Shown here piece by piece: positions 32,712 to 44,650 of a stretch of DNA of 64,000 nt. This DNA is from Colocasia esculenta. Lineage: Eukaryota; Streptophyta; Magnoliopsida; Alismatales; Araceae. A program made the position numbers and the translations under genes. The DNA is taken from positions 105,437,698-105,501,697 of the forward strand of contig CM024758.1 in the NCBI GenBank assembly GCA_014218235.1. The letters are read 5' to 3'. The notes beneath the pieces are model-generated. The model ran no database searches and had not been told where the DNA came from. It saw only the letters and a program-made list of their open reading frames with translations. Position 1 is the stretch's first letter; each line of letters starts with the position of its first letter.

Positions 32712-34056
32712 ATTGATCCCAACAAAGCGAAGGCAATAAGAGAAATGCCCCTCCCAAGAATTTGAAGGAAGTTTGAGGATTGATCGGGAGGTTGCAGTTT
32801 ATTCGCCGATTCGTCTCCCAACACTCGCAGAGGTGTAGACCCTTCTACGACCTCACCAAGCCGGGAGTCGAATTCCATTGGGATGAGAAGTGTCAGGCGG
32901 CTTTTGATGGACTTAAGGATTATTTGGCCAATCCCCTTTTCCTAAGGCCGCCGACTCTAGGCAAGCCTCTTATTCTTTATGTATCTGTCCTGAAAGACTC
33001 GGTGGGAGCTATCCTTGCGCAAGTTGATGAAGAAGGCAAGGAGAGGGCTGCATACTACCTGAGCTTCTCAACCCCTGCGAGCAAAGGTACACTACAATGG
33101 AAAAAACATGTGTCGCGCTTGTATGGGTAGTGCAGAAATTGAAGCACTATTTCTTGCTCATGAAGTTCATCTCATCGCCCGAATGAATCCTATCAAGTTC
33201 CTCCTTGAAAAATCTGTTCTAACTGATAGGCTAACGCGTTGGAAAAGCTCTTGTCCCAGTTTGAAATCACCTACATCCAGCAAAATCCATCAAGGGCTAT
33301 GCCATAGCAGAACATCTCGCTCATCACCCTATTCCCCAGTTTGATCCAGTCCGTTCAGAGTTTCTAGATGAAGAATTGATGTCCCTTAGCCAATCTGATT
33401 CTATGTGGACATTATATTTTGATGGAGCTCTGAACTCTCAAGGAAAGGGCATCGGGATTGCTCTTCTATCACCTGAAGGTGTCACCATTCCACGAACTCA
33501 CAACTAGATTTTCCTGCCACCAATAACATCACCGAATATGAGGCTTGTTGGCTGGTCTGGAGCTCGCTCATTTCTATGGCGTCACCCATCTGCGAATCGT
33601 AGGTGATAGTCAGCTGGCCTTGTGCCAAAAGCTCACCAAATATGTCACTCACGATCCAAAGCTCAAGCCCTATCAAGAGCTTGCCTCAGCTTATGCCAAT
33701 CTATTCTCCAAGCTAGTTTTTGTCCACATCCCTCGTCATCAGAATCTTTTAGCCGATGCCCTTGCCACGATTGGCGCAACCATGCATATGTGCTATCCGG
33801 GGATTTTGACAATATTCAGATCGAGCGCCATCAGGTTCCTGTCATTCTAGATACTAACTTTCTCTGGGTTAAGGAAAAAGTGCTGAAGAATACAGAAAGG
33901 AGAAGTAGAACTGAGGTCATGTTAATGGAGCTGGAAGAAGAGATGGAGGATGAGGAAAAGCCGTGGTATTATGAGATAGTTAGGTATTGCAGAAACCAGT
34001 CGTACCCTGAGGAAGCCACAGCTGATGAGAAGAGAGCAATAAGGAGGCTATCCTAG
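32712..34056 (+). pseudogene. T2 RNase H region (two domains), frameshifted
   Basis: First domain pieces FIRRFVSQHSQRC and LILYVSVLKDSVGAIL, then a shift, HEVHLIARMNPIKFLLEK, then YFDGALNSQGKGIG of the second RNase H, and DSQLALCQ and LADALATIG in further frames. At least four frame changes occur. The order matches the intact T1 ORF. Confidence 0.8.
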
Positions 34057-35220
34057 AAGTATACATTGGTTGGAAATGCTCTCTATAGAAGGGGATTTTC
34101 TGGAATTTTGCTTAGATGCCTGGATGAAGATGAGGTTTCGAAGGTTGTTGAGGAGGCCCATTCGGGTGTTTGTGGTGGCCATGTGAATAGTTAGATGCTT
34201 GCGAAGAAGATCCTTAGGCAAGGTTTCTATTGGCCTACTCTAGAGGAGGATTGTTCCATCTTTGTACGTCGGTGTGTCAAGTGCCAACTGCACACCGACA
34301 AAATCCATTCTCCATCCTCTACATCCACCCAATATCCTCCCATGGCCTTTCGCTATGTGGGCTTTCGACATCATTGGACCCCTTAGTGACCCCTACTCCC
34401 AGACAAGGTCAAATCGTACATCCTCACAACAACGGAGTACTTCACCAAGTGGGAGGAAGCTGAAGCATATGCGGAAATCAAGGCAACAACCATTCGTAGG
34501 TTTATCATGAAGAACATCATCACTAGTTTGGCATCCGAAACACCATCGTCACCGACAACGGGCCCCAATTCATCTCTCAAGAACTGCGTGACCTCTGCAA
34601 CAGGTATAAAATTGCATTGCATCATTCATCTCCATACTATCCGAAAGGCAATGGCCAAGCAGAGGCCACCAATAAAACCTTGATTAAAATTGTTAAGAAA
34701 ACATGTGAGGCTAACAGATTCTCGGATTGGCCAGAAAAGCTCGTGGAAGCTCTATGGGCCTACCGCACTTCAATTCGTACTCCCACTGGGCAGACACCGT
34801 TTACCCTCACTTACGGAATGGAGGAAGTAGTACCATACGAGATTCTCATTCCCTCATTAAGGATCTAGCTTGACAAGGACTTGTCAATCGACGAGCGGCG
34901 TGAATCGCTCCTAGCACAACTGGAACTCCTAGACGAGAGGCGTCTGGTCGCCGCAGAACATACAAGAGTGTACCAAAATAGACTCGCTCATTTTCCAAAA
35001 GAAGGTTATTGAGAGAAAATTTAAGGTCGGTGAGGTGAAAGGTTATTAAAAGAATCTTTGTAAAACCCGAAGGTCCCCGGTCAAAACTCCAACCTAACTG
35101 GGAAGGGCCATTCGTGATCAAGGAGATAGGTCCAGGCAACACGTATAGGCTAGTCAACGCGGAGGGTGAGGAGCTCTCTCACCCTTGGAATGGGCTATAT
35201 CTTAAAAAATACTACCCCTA
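34057..35220 (+). pseudogene. T2 integrase
   Basis: Zinc site residues in GGHVNS (followed by a TAG at 34192 for Gln) and VRRCVKCQLH; core pieces with TDNGPQF-like and GNGQAEATNK motifs in separate frames; AYRTSIRTPTGQTPFTLTYGME intact; TAG at 34866; the C-terminal domain ends HPWNGLYLKKYYP. Inactive. Confidence 0.8.
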
Positions 35221-35580
35221 GTTAGGTGTTTGAATTTATGTGGTGCAAGGACTCTAAAATGAAAGATGTCATTATAAATTCACTGCTAATCCTTAGTGGA
35301 TCAGTCAGAGGTGTTGACACCCACACACAGACACGCCCACCCTTGGAAATCGGAAGTGCAGAATCCAAAGGAGATCAGTGTCAAACCAAGGTTCTAGGAC
35401 ATTACCCATCTCTCTCCCTTTTCAGTCTGCCAATAGAAAAGGAAATCTGAGGAACTTACCTCGCAAACCTATCCGAAGCTCAATGGGTGTAGGTTAAGGC
35501 ATAAAAAGGGAAAAGGAAAAGAAAATCAATGTCAAATCTAGAGTCAAAAGAGCCAAAACCGGGCAAATCAAATGAAAAAA

Positions 35581-35700
35581 AGCACGTCAAGAGCGGCAAA
35601 GTCCCCGCAGGGATCCAAATGGACCTGGTCGTAAGCGTGCAACACGTCAAGAGTGGCAAAGTCCCCGCAGGGATCCAAATGGACCTGGATGTAAGCGTGC
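35581..35700 (+). repeat. 60-bp tandem duplication after T2 pol
   Basis: Two head-to-tail 60-bp copies differing at a few positions, with core GCAAAGTCCCCGCAGGGATC. T1 has one related unit near 9840-9905. The surrounding region, 35221-36060, has no gene. Confidence 0.9.
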
Positions 35701-36059
35701 TAAAAGCCCCACAGGCCCAAAAAAGGCCGAAACCCACTAAGTCCAGAATAGAAGAGTGAGTATTTCCCCAGTCTCCTAGACTACTGGCAGACTTCCTAAA
35801 ATTTCTTCCTTTCTCCTCAGGTATGTCCTAGGATCAAGGCAAGGCAGCGATCAACTGAGGAGGATGTCGCCGAAAGTAACCTGGGTAAAGGCACCACTTG
35901 AGCACGTCCAACCTCTGTCTGACACACTCAAGAATAATCAATGCATTCTTAGTGACAACTGAGTAATTGAAGGGTCCAAGTGCCACATATTTCCAACAAG
36001 AGTGGATTCCCTTCGTTCCGCGCGTCTTCTTAGAAGGGACTATGCCGAGTTACGGCCCA

Positions 36060-36475
36060 TTTAAAAAAAAAAATCAGATATTTTCAAAATAAAAAATCAG
36101 ATATTTTCAAAATTAAAAGAAAATCATATATTTTCAAAAGTAAAAAAAAAAAAAAATCAGATATTTTCAAAATCCAAAAATTATATATTTTCAAAATAAA
36201 AAAATTTAGATATTTTCAAAAGTAAAAAAATCAGATATTTTCAAAATCCAAAAAAAATTAGATATTTTCAAAATAAAAAAAAAACAGATATTTCAAAATC
36301 TAAAAATCAGATATTTTCAAAGTCCAAAAAAATCAGATATTTTCAAAGTCCAAAAAAATCAGATATTTTCAAAGTAAAAAAAAATCAGATATTTTCAAAA
36401 TAAAAAAATCAGATATTTCCAAAATCTAAAAAAAATCAGATATTTCGAAAATCCAAAAATCAGATATTTCTCACT
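36060..36475 (+). repeat. Minisatellite ATCAGATATTTTCAAAA, about 18 copies
   Basis: A-rich unit of 21-26 bp with an invariant core and variable A-runs. It is homologous to the shorter T1 array at 9275-9460, in the same place relative to pol and the hairpin. Confidence 0.9.
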
Positions 36476-36608
36476 ACATCGCATGCATTCTGTACATTCA
36501 TCTCTTGTACATACATCTCTTGCATAAATCTCCTGCACATCACATGTAAATACTGCACGCACATCTCTTGCATTCTGTTGTCTTTCATTCTCGCCTTATT
36601 TGAATAAA

Positions 36609-36669
36609 GGCTCAGCCCCTTGACAAGATCGTGAAGTCAAGAATCGTTTTTTATGCAAGGGGCTGAGCC
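36609..36669. other. 14-bp inverted repeat, T2 counterpart of the T1 hairpin
   Basis: Arms 36609-36622 and 36656-36669 (GGCTCAGCCCCTTG and its complement), loop 33 nt. Compared with T1 the fifth pair is C-G rather than T-A, changed on both arms. It lies about 160 bp past the PMD-B' stop, on the side away from the gene. Confidence 0.8.
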
Positions 36670-36830
36670 GGAACAGACATTTAACTTGTTTGTTCTAGTG
36701 AATTTGCAGACGCAGGAAGAGAAAAGCAAACACATATATATATGGTTGTGAAAGGGGCCAACCCCAAGTACATCATCATGGAGTGCCGAACGGGCACATG
36801 TCATCAGAAAAAAGGTAAAAAGTACAAGTG

Positions 36831-38989
36831 TCATGGCGGTGTCTCACCACCGCTCTCCGCAAGCCTCTGCTGGCGATTACTCTCAGCCTCGCCTGGATTT
36901 GCTGCCGGACGTGGAGCAGGAGGCCTCATGGAGGTACGTGAACCAGTGGACCCCTGAGCGGCCCGTCCCTCCTCCACATTCCTCTCGTACTGAGAGGAAG
37001 TCGCAATGAGGCTCGCAGAATAGGCGCTGGCCCGCCCCTGCTTTCTTGCGCGCTCGCGTCCGCGTCGGTACTGGTCCTCCGCCGCCTTCAACAGGCGCTC
37101 GAAGGCCACCAAAGCTCGCATGAGCCTCCACCGTATGCTGAGTCAAACGCTCGCGCTCCTGAGACCACCTGCTGCGCTCCTCCTCCCACCGGCTGCGCTC
37201 CTCAGTCCACCGGCCGCGCTCCTCCCTGCTCTCCTCCGCCAATCGGGCCTGCTCCCTCTCACGGTCCCGACGCTCCAAGGAGAGGGTGACACGAAGCTCC
37301 AGCGCCTCGCGAGGCAGGTCCGTGTCCTGCTGAGAAGCCTGAGTCTGCAACTTGGACAGCTACCGTGATAGCTCGGTCATCTCGACACGGGTGCTCGTCT
37401 CCCGCGTGAGGGCACTCTGGAGCTCGTCAGACTGCACAAAGGACAGGTGCAGGGAAGTAAGACCGTCGATTTATACATACATCATGATTAAGTTACTTAC
37501 CCGTGCAGAGAGGTCGCGCTCCGCCTCCCGCTCTGGCCACTGCCGCCGCAAACTGTGCCCAGAGAGAGGCCATCTCCAGGTCGGGAACACCCCGGCTCGA
37601 AGAGGCACCGGCAGTATCGGCACGTTCCCAGTCCCCTGAGTGGTGCGCTACACGAAACCCCAAAGTCAAGCCAGCAAACGATAAGGAAATAACAAAGGTA
37701 CAATTTACTAAACTTACCAATGCATCAAGGGCCTCCGAGCACCCCACGCGTACTGACCAACCTTCTCCAAATCCTCCAGTAACTCCAAGAAGCGGCAGTG
37801 GATGCCGTCCCCTTGGTGGTCAATAGCATCTTCCCATAGAGAATACTAGAAAACCGCCGCAGGTCTCTGTCTGCCCGCTCGTGTCCTCGGGTCCTGGCAG
37901 TACACTGCCAGTGCCAGCCCTGCCGCCCTCTGTACAAACTCCTGCAATGTCTCTTCCGACCTCTGCCTCACCCCTCGCAGTCCCAGGGTCTCCAAGAGTC
38001 CCACCCAGCTGACCATCCTCCGGTCACCAAGATCGTCTCCCTGGGGCTCCATGTCCAGCAGTTCCTGCGCAAAATCCGTATAGTCTGCGTAAGTCACCCC
38101 CGTCACTGCCTCCCCATCTACCCGTAGTCCGTAATCCGAGCTACGTCCTCCAGACTAGGCGCCATGTGCCCCCAAGGGAACAGGAACGTGCGGCTCATCT
38201 TGTACCATCTCTCCCTCAACGCTTGGATCAGAGGGCTGTCAACAAAGAAGGGCTCGATCTCCAGGATCGGCCCGGACCCCATCCCCCGGATTCTCTACCT
38301 CTGGAAGTCTGGGAGCCCCTGATATGCACCCAGGACGAGGGGCCACATCGTCCTTGGCTTCATAATTCCCTGCAAAATACAAACAAGTTAAACCCAAGTT
38401 AGAGCATTAAAGGGAATAAAAGCTATGCTGAATAAAGCCAGATTCAGGACCCTCGGGTGGCCATCTGAATTGCGTCCAAAACAGAGGACGCGGTTCAGAC
38501 CTTGAATAGCGTCCAAGTGATTGGCCGCGTTTCAGCTACGAAACGCGGCGGCCTCAGTCGCCGATTCGTCATGTGAACGCGCGTCCTCTGCATTGGATGC
38601 GATTCACACCTCTCTCTTTCGGTGTCGACCGCCTTCCCCCTTCTCCCTCTCTGCCCTAAAACCAAAGGCAAGTTTGGAGGCTTACCATTTCCGGCCAAGC
38701 GGGGGTGTCGCGGCCTTGCCTCCCTCGCCGGCGCGCCGCCCAAGCCTCCGCCGCCTCATCTTCCGCCCCCGCCGCGGTCTCCTCCTCCTCCATTCCGCCC
38801 CCGTGCCACCCTCCTCAGCCACGGCGCCGCCACTCTGACCACCGGAACAAGGGCGAGTTCCTCGCTGGGCGCCGCCGTCATTATCGCGACCATGGCGGAG
38901 ATCTCCGCTGTCGCCGGCGTCGTCGCCGCTTCCTCCACCGGCGACCCATCGCCCCCTCGCCGGTGCCTAGCCGCCGTCGCCTTCTCCAT
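36831..38989 (-). pseudogene. PMD-B': degenerate antisense PMD/coiled-coil gene of T2
   Basis: Homologue of PMD-B with the same exon plan. Exon 1 starts MEKATAARHRR at 38989. Exon 2 begins at 38369 after a TTTTGCAG acceptor and reads AYQGLPDFQR, RTFLFPWGHMAPSLEDVARIT, then a one-base deletion, then GEAVTGVTYADYTDF. A downstream exon starts near 37432 (DELQSALTRE) and is Glu/Arg-rich coiled coil with repeated SRWEEER units; a TAG interrupts it near 37360, and a shift near 37120 changes frame to the final part ending 36831. Conserved GT-AG sites flank the recognisable exons. It is antisense to T2. Confidence 0.7.
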
Positions 38990-38990
38990 A

Positions 38991-39019
38991 GAAGAGAGAG
39001 AGAGAGAGAGAGAGAGAGA
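38991..39019. repeat. (GA)n microsatellite
   Basis: About 14 GA dinucleotides immediately upstream of the PMD-B' ATG (a CT tract on the gene strand), in the likely 5' leader. Confidence 0.9.
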
Positions 39020-39978
39020 TTAGAGAGAGAGGGAGGAGATGATAAGAGGATGAGAGAGATCGAGAGAAGGATTAGGGAAGGAGGCGCCGGTGGCGAAAAC
39101 AACCGAATAGTCGCCCCACGAGAAGTTTTGCCGCCTCCGGCAACGGTCCAAAATCGCGGCCGAACATGAAGATGTGGATTTTACTTAATTGCGTCCGGTC
39201 TGGACACCGCACTTAATAAACTCATCATTGCATTGGCACGGACTTTTAGGCGGTCGAACTTGAAAAATGGGCGCGTCCAAAGAAACGGACGCGAATTTGA
39301 AAAGTTATTTTAAAAGGCGTCCGCTATGCTCGCCGTGATTCATAAGCCGTCATTGCGTGGCGTGGAGTCCGAGGGGGCGCGCCGTTTGAAATTTGAAAAG
39401 ATAATTAGAAAGGCGGCTTGAAGAATGGATGCATTTTTAAGAAAACATGGCATCACCATGCGACGCGATTAAAGTGTTTGATTGGCGGCTAGTTGGGACG
39501 CCGCGATTTCAGGGAAGTGCCTTGGCAAAGCATATGGAGATGGCGTTTAAGAGAAGAAAAAAGTCGAAGCAGGGGCAGGACCTCGCCATAACTTAAGAAC
39601 ATGCGTCTATCTTGGCATGTTCAAGTTCTTCAGGGTCTTGCTTCCTGGTTTCGCCACCAAATTGGCGGAGCCACATAAGAGTCCCCAAGCGCTTCATCGA
39701 AGGGAATTTGATATATGTCTCGCTTTTTAGCCCTTTTACCCTCTCAACAAACACCATAAGGAAAAGACAAGCGTAATTGTCGTGCCCGATTTTAAAGTTT
39801 GATTCGCGGCCAACTTGGGGACGCGATTCATGTGAAGGGCGTCCTCTGTGGTGGACGCAGTTATAAGTACCACCGAGGCCTTGTTTTGAGGAGAAATTTC
39901 ATGTATTTTAGATGAAATGATCACATTCAAGGGACACTCTTGGCATATTAAGGAAACGATTTATTTCTCATTAGTGAT
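39020..39978. other. PMD-A'/PMD-B' intergenic region with GCGTCC half-sites
   Basis: No gene. It contains dispersed GCGTCC/GGACGC half-sites, a TATA-like module (GGACGCAGTTATAAG at 39854), and a 99-bp segment (39619-39717) repeated in the same orientation at 41913-42010. Confidence 0.6.
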
Positions 39979-41515
39979 TCAGTCGCGCCGTTTACAAACG
40001 GCCACTTTGGGCCACAATTTCCTAAGCTCCCTTACATAATTCATCCAATCATTTTCAATCTCCGTTACATTTGGAACCGGCCTCCTGAAGGTGCAAATCT
40101 TCCATATAGCTTTGATAGTATTCACCTCCTTGCCATCATTGTTGGTCCCAATGTTGCGCCGTTTGATCGGCGGGAGGTGAGATGGTCCTTCGAAGATGCA
40201 CCGTGGAAGTCCGAGCTGAGGAAGGCAGCGGTGTGGATTATAGAGGACAAACTCGGACGCTCCAATCAACCGCAAGTCCACACCGGGTGCTAGCCGGGTC
40301 CGCACATCTCTGGCAAGAAGTGGTGCCGGAATACAAGTGAAGGAGCTCTCGGGCATATCTCGGAAGAAGTCACGCCAATCTGCCCACGTCTTGAGTTGTG
40401 GCGCTCGGTTCACCACGCGCTCTTCTAAGCCCACAATGTGATCCAAGTGCTTAAGCGGACTCTTGGAGAAGATGCGAGACGAGCTTGTAACTTCATTGCT
40501 TAGACAAAACTTAAAGTGTAGGTTAGTCCAGCATGTTAGTAAAAGCATAGATCCGTATGGAGGCCTACCCAAGCTCGCCGCTGTGAGCCTGCTGTAGAGG
40601 AAGGCTAGCACCGCCGGTCCCAACCTCTCTCCTTCCCAAATGGCGCACACCGCGCCAAGTTGATCCTCTTCTAAAACATTATCTATCGAAGGGAAGAGGA
40701 GCGCGCCCGCCACGTAGATGGCGAATCCCTTCATTACTTGCTCAAGCCTCTCATCGTCCCTCGTTCTCGATATCTCCCTCATGGTCCAGGCCGCCATTTT
40801 TTGTAAGTTGATCCCTTTGTCGGCTCGGATACCTTGTGCCTCCCTTGAGTCCATGAAGCTCTCGAGCACCGCCTTGCTTGAGTAATATCTTGGCATGATC
40901 GCCATTCTTTCTTCCTTACCCTACTTCATTCGCTTAAAACCTAACAAGAGTTCAACCTCTTCCAAAAGAACAGTGGCTTCAAAGGTTTGGAAGAGAAATG
41001 TGTTGGTTTGAGGGTGCCACAATTCAATCAATGCCCCGAGAGCTGCCCAATCGAGGTGGATCTCGTGGTACCTCTTAGCATGAACAACAAGGTTGTTAAT
41101 CCCCCATCGTCTAAGGATAGCAGTCATGTCCAGGATAATAGCGGAAGTTAATTGTTGGAGCCAAGGGAGGCGCATGAAACGCCGGTTGCCCGGGAAGAGC
41201 GGGTAATCCTACATGGGTAGCCGCGGTATGGAATGATCATGCGGGATAAGATCCAGTAATTTGGAAGAGGTAGGAAGAATAGAAAGAAAGCCAAGAGGGA
41301 AAAACACCAAACAATATGTTAATAGCATGCCAAAGTAAATCAATCAAGATCAAAAACACTAACCTACCATCTTTGCTTGGATAAGTTTGCAAATGTGGCC
41401 CTCTAATTGGCTTAATCTTTGGAAACCCTCCATCTCTCTCCAAAACCCTTCTTTCCTTTCCTCCAAAGACTTCTCCCCCTCCTTTCACCCTCCTTTCTCC
41501 TTCTCTTTGATTCAA
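39979..41515 (-). pseudogene. PMD-A': antisense PMD gene of T2 with one nonsense codon
   Basis: Exon 2 (41208-39979) reads LFPGNRRFMRLPWL, IELWHPQTNTFLFQTFEATVLLEEVELLLGF and, in the same frame after a single TAG at 40921, a further 300 codons including LFPSIDNVLEE, LAFLYSRLTAASLG and PPYGSMLLLTCW. It aligns along its length with PMD-A. A probable exon 1 lies at 41515-41368, ending at a GTAGGT donor, but the joined phase is not clean. One TAG is the only visible break in exon 2, so decay is slight. Confidence 0.75.
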
Positions 41516-41530
41516 AGGAGGGAGCTTGTG

Positions 41531-41540
41531 CCTTTAAATA
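41531..41540 (-). promoter_or_regulatory. TATA-like box of PMD-A'
   Basis: TATTTAAAGG on the minus strand, about 16-25 bp upstream of the candidate ATG at 41515; the true start may be further in. The position corresponds to the TATA box of PMD-A. Confidence 0.45.
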
Positions 41541-43248
41541 GAAGGGGGAAGCATGGAGGTTTGAAAAGAAAATCCCGGAGATATGTTATCTCCTTCACCT
41601 GCCCATACCCCCCATGTTCCCATTGAAAAAGAAAAGACAAAACTTTCAATCAAATTGATGGTATTAATCACGTCCGTGTCAGGAGACGTGATTTATTCTT
41701 GAAAGGCGTCTGGGCAGCTAGACGCTATTTGTAAAAAAAAAAAAAAAAAAAAAACACGGCGTCCTAACTGGACGCGGATAAAGGATTTCACAAGACTCAT
41801 TATTTTCAATTCATGAAGGCCAAGAAAGTTCAAATCGGCACTCCAACTTCATGAGAAGCAATAAAAACCCAAGATGCAGCAATTATGCAGTAAACCGTCC
41901 TAATCTTCATAAGTTCAAACTCTTCAGGGTGTTGCTTCCTGGCTTCGCCACTAAATTGGCTATGCCACAGAGGCTCACCAAGTACTTCATCAGAGAGAAT
42001 TTGACATGTGTTACACTCATGGGTCCTCTCTGTAGAACTTGAAATGCAGGGCTAGCAATGATAGCAAATATGTGTGCTTTAATGAAGGTCGGGTCTTGGG
42101 TGCCTCTTGGTGTTCAAGAGTGTGGGCGGCCTGATTTTCATGTAACCATCTTTGACAAAATTTCATGCAATACAAGAATGGTTACAGTTCTTGGTAATGA
42201 TGGTCATGATCAAACTCTCCCACACTCTGGATCAGCAGATGTAAGAGCGTCCAACATAGGGGACATGATTCATTAATGAAAGGCGTCCACACTACCCGCC
42301 GCGTTTACAAGCAGCATTGTTTTCGTTATTTTTTACTTTATTATTTGTTGCTTGTCAATACTAATCAATCTTTGAGCACATGATACGGATGTCTTTTTGC
42401 CGTACAATGCACGATCATCCTCGGTGACCACCACCTCGGTATTGTACATATTGCATCTTACTATATGGTATACTTTATTAGAGCACATCAAGGACCTCGA
42501 GGCTCTGACAAAACTGGAGTTTGAGTTCCCCTCCTCCGCCAAAAACAATGATAATTCCATAGGAGTCTTACGACTTGAGGATAGGCCGTTACGTTGTGGG
42601 GGGACGATGGTTCCGTCTGATATCCTGACTTCCGCGGCATGTCAATATTATTCTTGATTATTTTATATTTTCCTTTGTTTTATGTTTTCCTTTTAGCCCA
42701 GCATGCATCATATAGGACCTTTTGAGCATAACTCTGGAAAATCACTCTCGTTTTAACTGAAGAGAGCCACTTGTTCCTCGATTCTAGATAACATGAAATA
42801 TTCCACTCCAAGTCAAGTACTCAGTCCATTGTGTTGTTATTTGAAGATCATCGCTTGAGAAACTCGCTGCCTTGGATTTCTTTCAAATTAGTTATTCTCC
42901 CAAAGATCCACCTGCGGCAGTGGCAGACGCCCCCAATGGTGAAACCTAACAGATTGTGTCCTTAGGTACTTCCCCGATGCTGGAAGTTGATCTTTCTCCT
43001 TTTCCGTGCCCACGGCACACCCCTTCTTCTCCGAAGCATTGAGTTTTCTCTTGAGAATGTTAACGAACCACTTTATTCTGGATGAAGAACAGCTTCTGTC
43101 ATGTGTTGTTGAGGCGTGTCTCATCACACCTTGGCGTCTACTTTTCAGTCATTCCGCTTCGTTCCACTAAATTCACGCCACTCCATTTCTTTCATTTTAT
43201 ATCACTTCGCCTCACTACCTTGCAAAGTAGACGCCAAGGTGAGGCAGC
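41541..43248. other. T2 3' region between PMD-A' and the 3' LTR
   Basis: I see no recognisable gene. It contains a 22-base A run (41733-41754), GCGTCC half-sites, the second copy of the 98-bp upstream repeat (41913-42010), and weak ORFs at 42333-42657 on both strands that I cannot assign. A purine-rich AAGGTGAGGCAGC just before 43249 may be the polypurine tract. Confidence 0.5.
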
Positions 43249-44650
43249 TGTAGACACGCCAATGTGGTAGCACATCGAGCAGATTTCATGTTGTACCGCG
43301 ATGCCTCGAAGTGGCTCTTCTCAATTAATCTCTTGAGTGATTTCCCTATCTTTCTAGATTTCTCTAGGGATTTCTCCATAAGGGTCTGTTGAGCTTCAAT
43401 GAATCGCGTCTTAAACAACGGACGCCCTTTTGTTCTCATACGCGTCGGCAGTCGTCGCCGCGAATAACACTTCTAATGCGCGTCCTGTCGACCCGCCGTG
43501 ATTAAAAGTCAAATCCTCGAGCTGCGCCCTGTCTTCTCCATTTAAGAGGCGACACGTCAGTAATCATGATGTTTGTTAGAAGCGCGTTTGGGCGGCTCAC
43601 CGCATTTTACAAACAGTCAAATCAAAATCAAATTTCGTCAGAAATATGATTTACCTAAGAAAGCGCGGCGTGCCACCCAGACGCGATTCATAACGTAGTT
43701 GTAAGCTACGATCATCATGTTAATGTCAAGTCAATCGCAAATCAAGTGACTTTCTGAATCATGGCACGTCAGAAGGACGCATTTCATGCTTAATAGACGT
43801 CCGCTGTAGTGGATGCAATTTCGGCTATAAATATAGACCCCGGGGGCCCTCATTAGTATCCAATCTCAACTATGGTGAAGCCCTGCCAAACTCTCACCCC
43901 GACCCATGAGCTTCAATTCTCCAACCCTTCGAGGCGGGACTCTGTCGAATCGGGAGCTCACATTCCAAAGTCGAGGTGGAGTACGTGCGCCGTCCTCACG
44001 TTGCCTTCCTTGCAAGCCGGAGTTCCCACGCGAAGGAGTAGCAGCGGGAGGGACTCCACCGGCATCCTCTCTCATCTCCCCTCGTCCCTCGCCACCACCG
44101 GGCTACGCCGCCGCCTTTGTTCCTCCATCCCTTTCTCTTTTAGTTTTTTTTTAGTTGCATACATTTCACCGAATTTCCACACACGCACATACATCACACT
44201 TTCATCCTACCCATTTTAGGGGTTTAACTCCACCTCCACGAGGTGTGTTAACCTCCATTTGCATGTCTTTTATATTCCATGCCTTCACATTTCACTACAC
44301 CTCACAGTCTAATTTTCTTTCACGTGTTTTCCTGTCTTTTTCTTCTTGCAAGGTAACCGGCATCAAATCTTCTTCGTCGGCCGGCCGGAGAGAGAAGGAA
44401 GGAGAATCCACCGCACATTCCTGCGCTTTTCTTCGGGTGGAGGTAAGTACACTACGTCATTTCCTTTCCGCCCGTTACATTCGGTGCCCACGTGCACGTG
44501 GCGATCGCGACACATTCCTCGTGCACACACGCACGTTTTCGATTTCCACGTTTCCATCTCCATTTCCATTAGTCACATTTCTTTTAAATTCCATATTTCC
44601 CATCGTGGGACCAGTGTTTTCCGAAGAGTTGGGGAAAAACACTGTCTACA
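43249..44650 (+). repeat. T2 3' LTR, complete
   Basis: 1402 bp, TGTAGACACG...GTCTACA, with a TATAAATA box at 43826-43833. GCGTCC-type half-sites run from 43400 to 43830, ending just before the TATA box. It matches the 5' copy apart from the missing 430 bp and the solo LTR. Confidence 0.85.

Larger units (their letters stand above)
22209..44650 (+). mobile_element. T2: Tat-lineage Ty3/gypsy element with two antisense PMD genes
   Basis: A plus-strand element with recognisable parts from a truncated 5' LTR to a full 3' LTR (43249-44650; TGTAGAC...GTCTACA). The order is PBS-like site, leader, gag (with MITE), protease, G-patch, RT, RNase H, integrase, tandem repeats, hairpin, PMD-B' and PMD-A' on the opposite strand, then the LTR. 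Many stops and shifts make it inactive. About 22.4 kb including insertions. It interrupts a LINE on its right side; the left target flank is lost, so no target duplication can be read. Confidence 0.85.

Noticed and set aside
42333..42657. Possible captured host gene fragment on either strand
   Set aside because: ORFs are short and I recognise no domain; no splice signals or homologous frame in T1 support a gene.
4084..44650. A single giant inverted duplication, because T1 and T2 mirror each other
   Set aside because: The two halves are diverged members of a family with different palindrome cores and separate decay; the symmetry follows from two insertions in opposite orientation.
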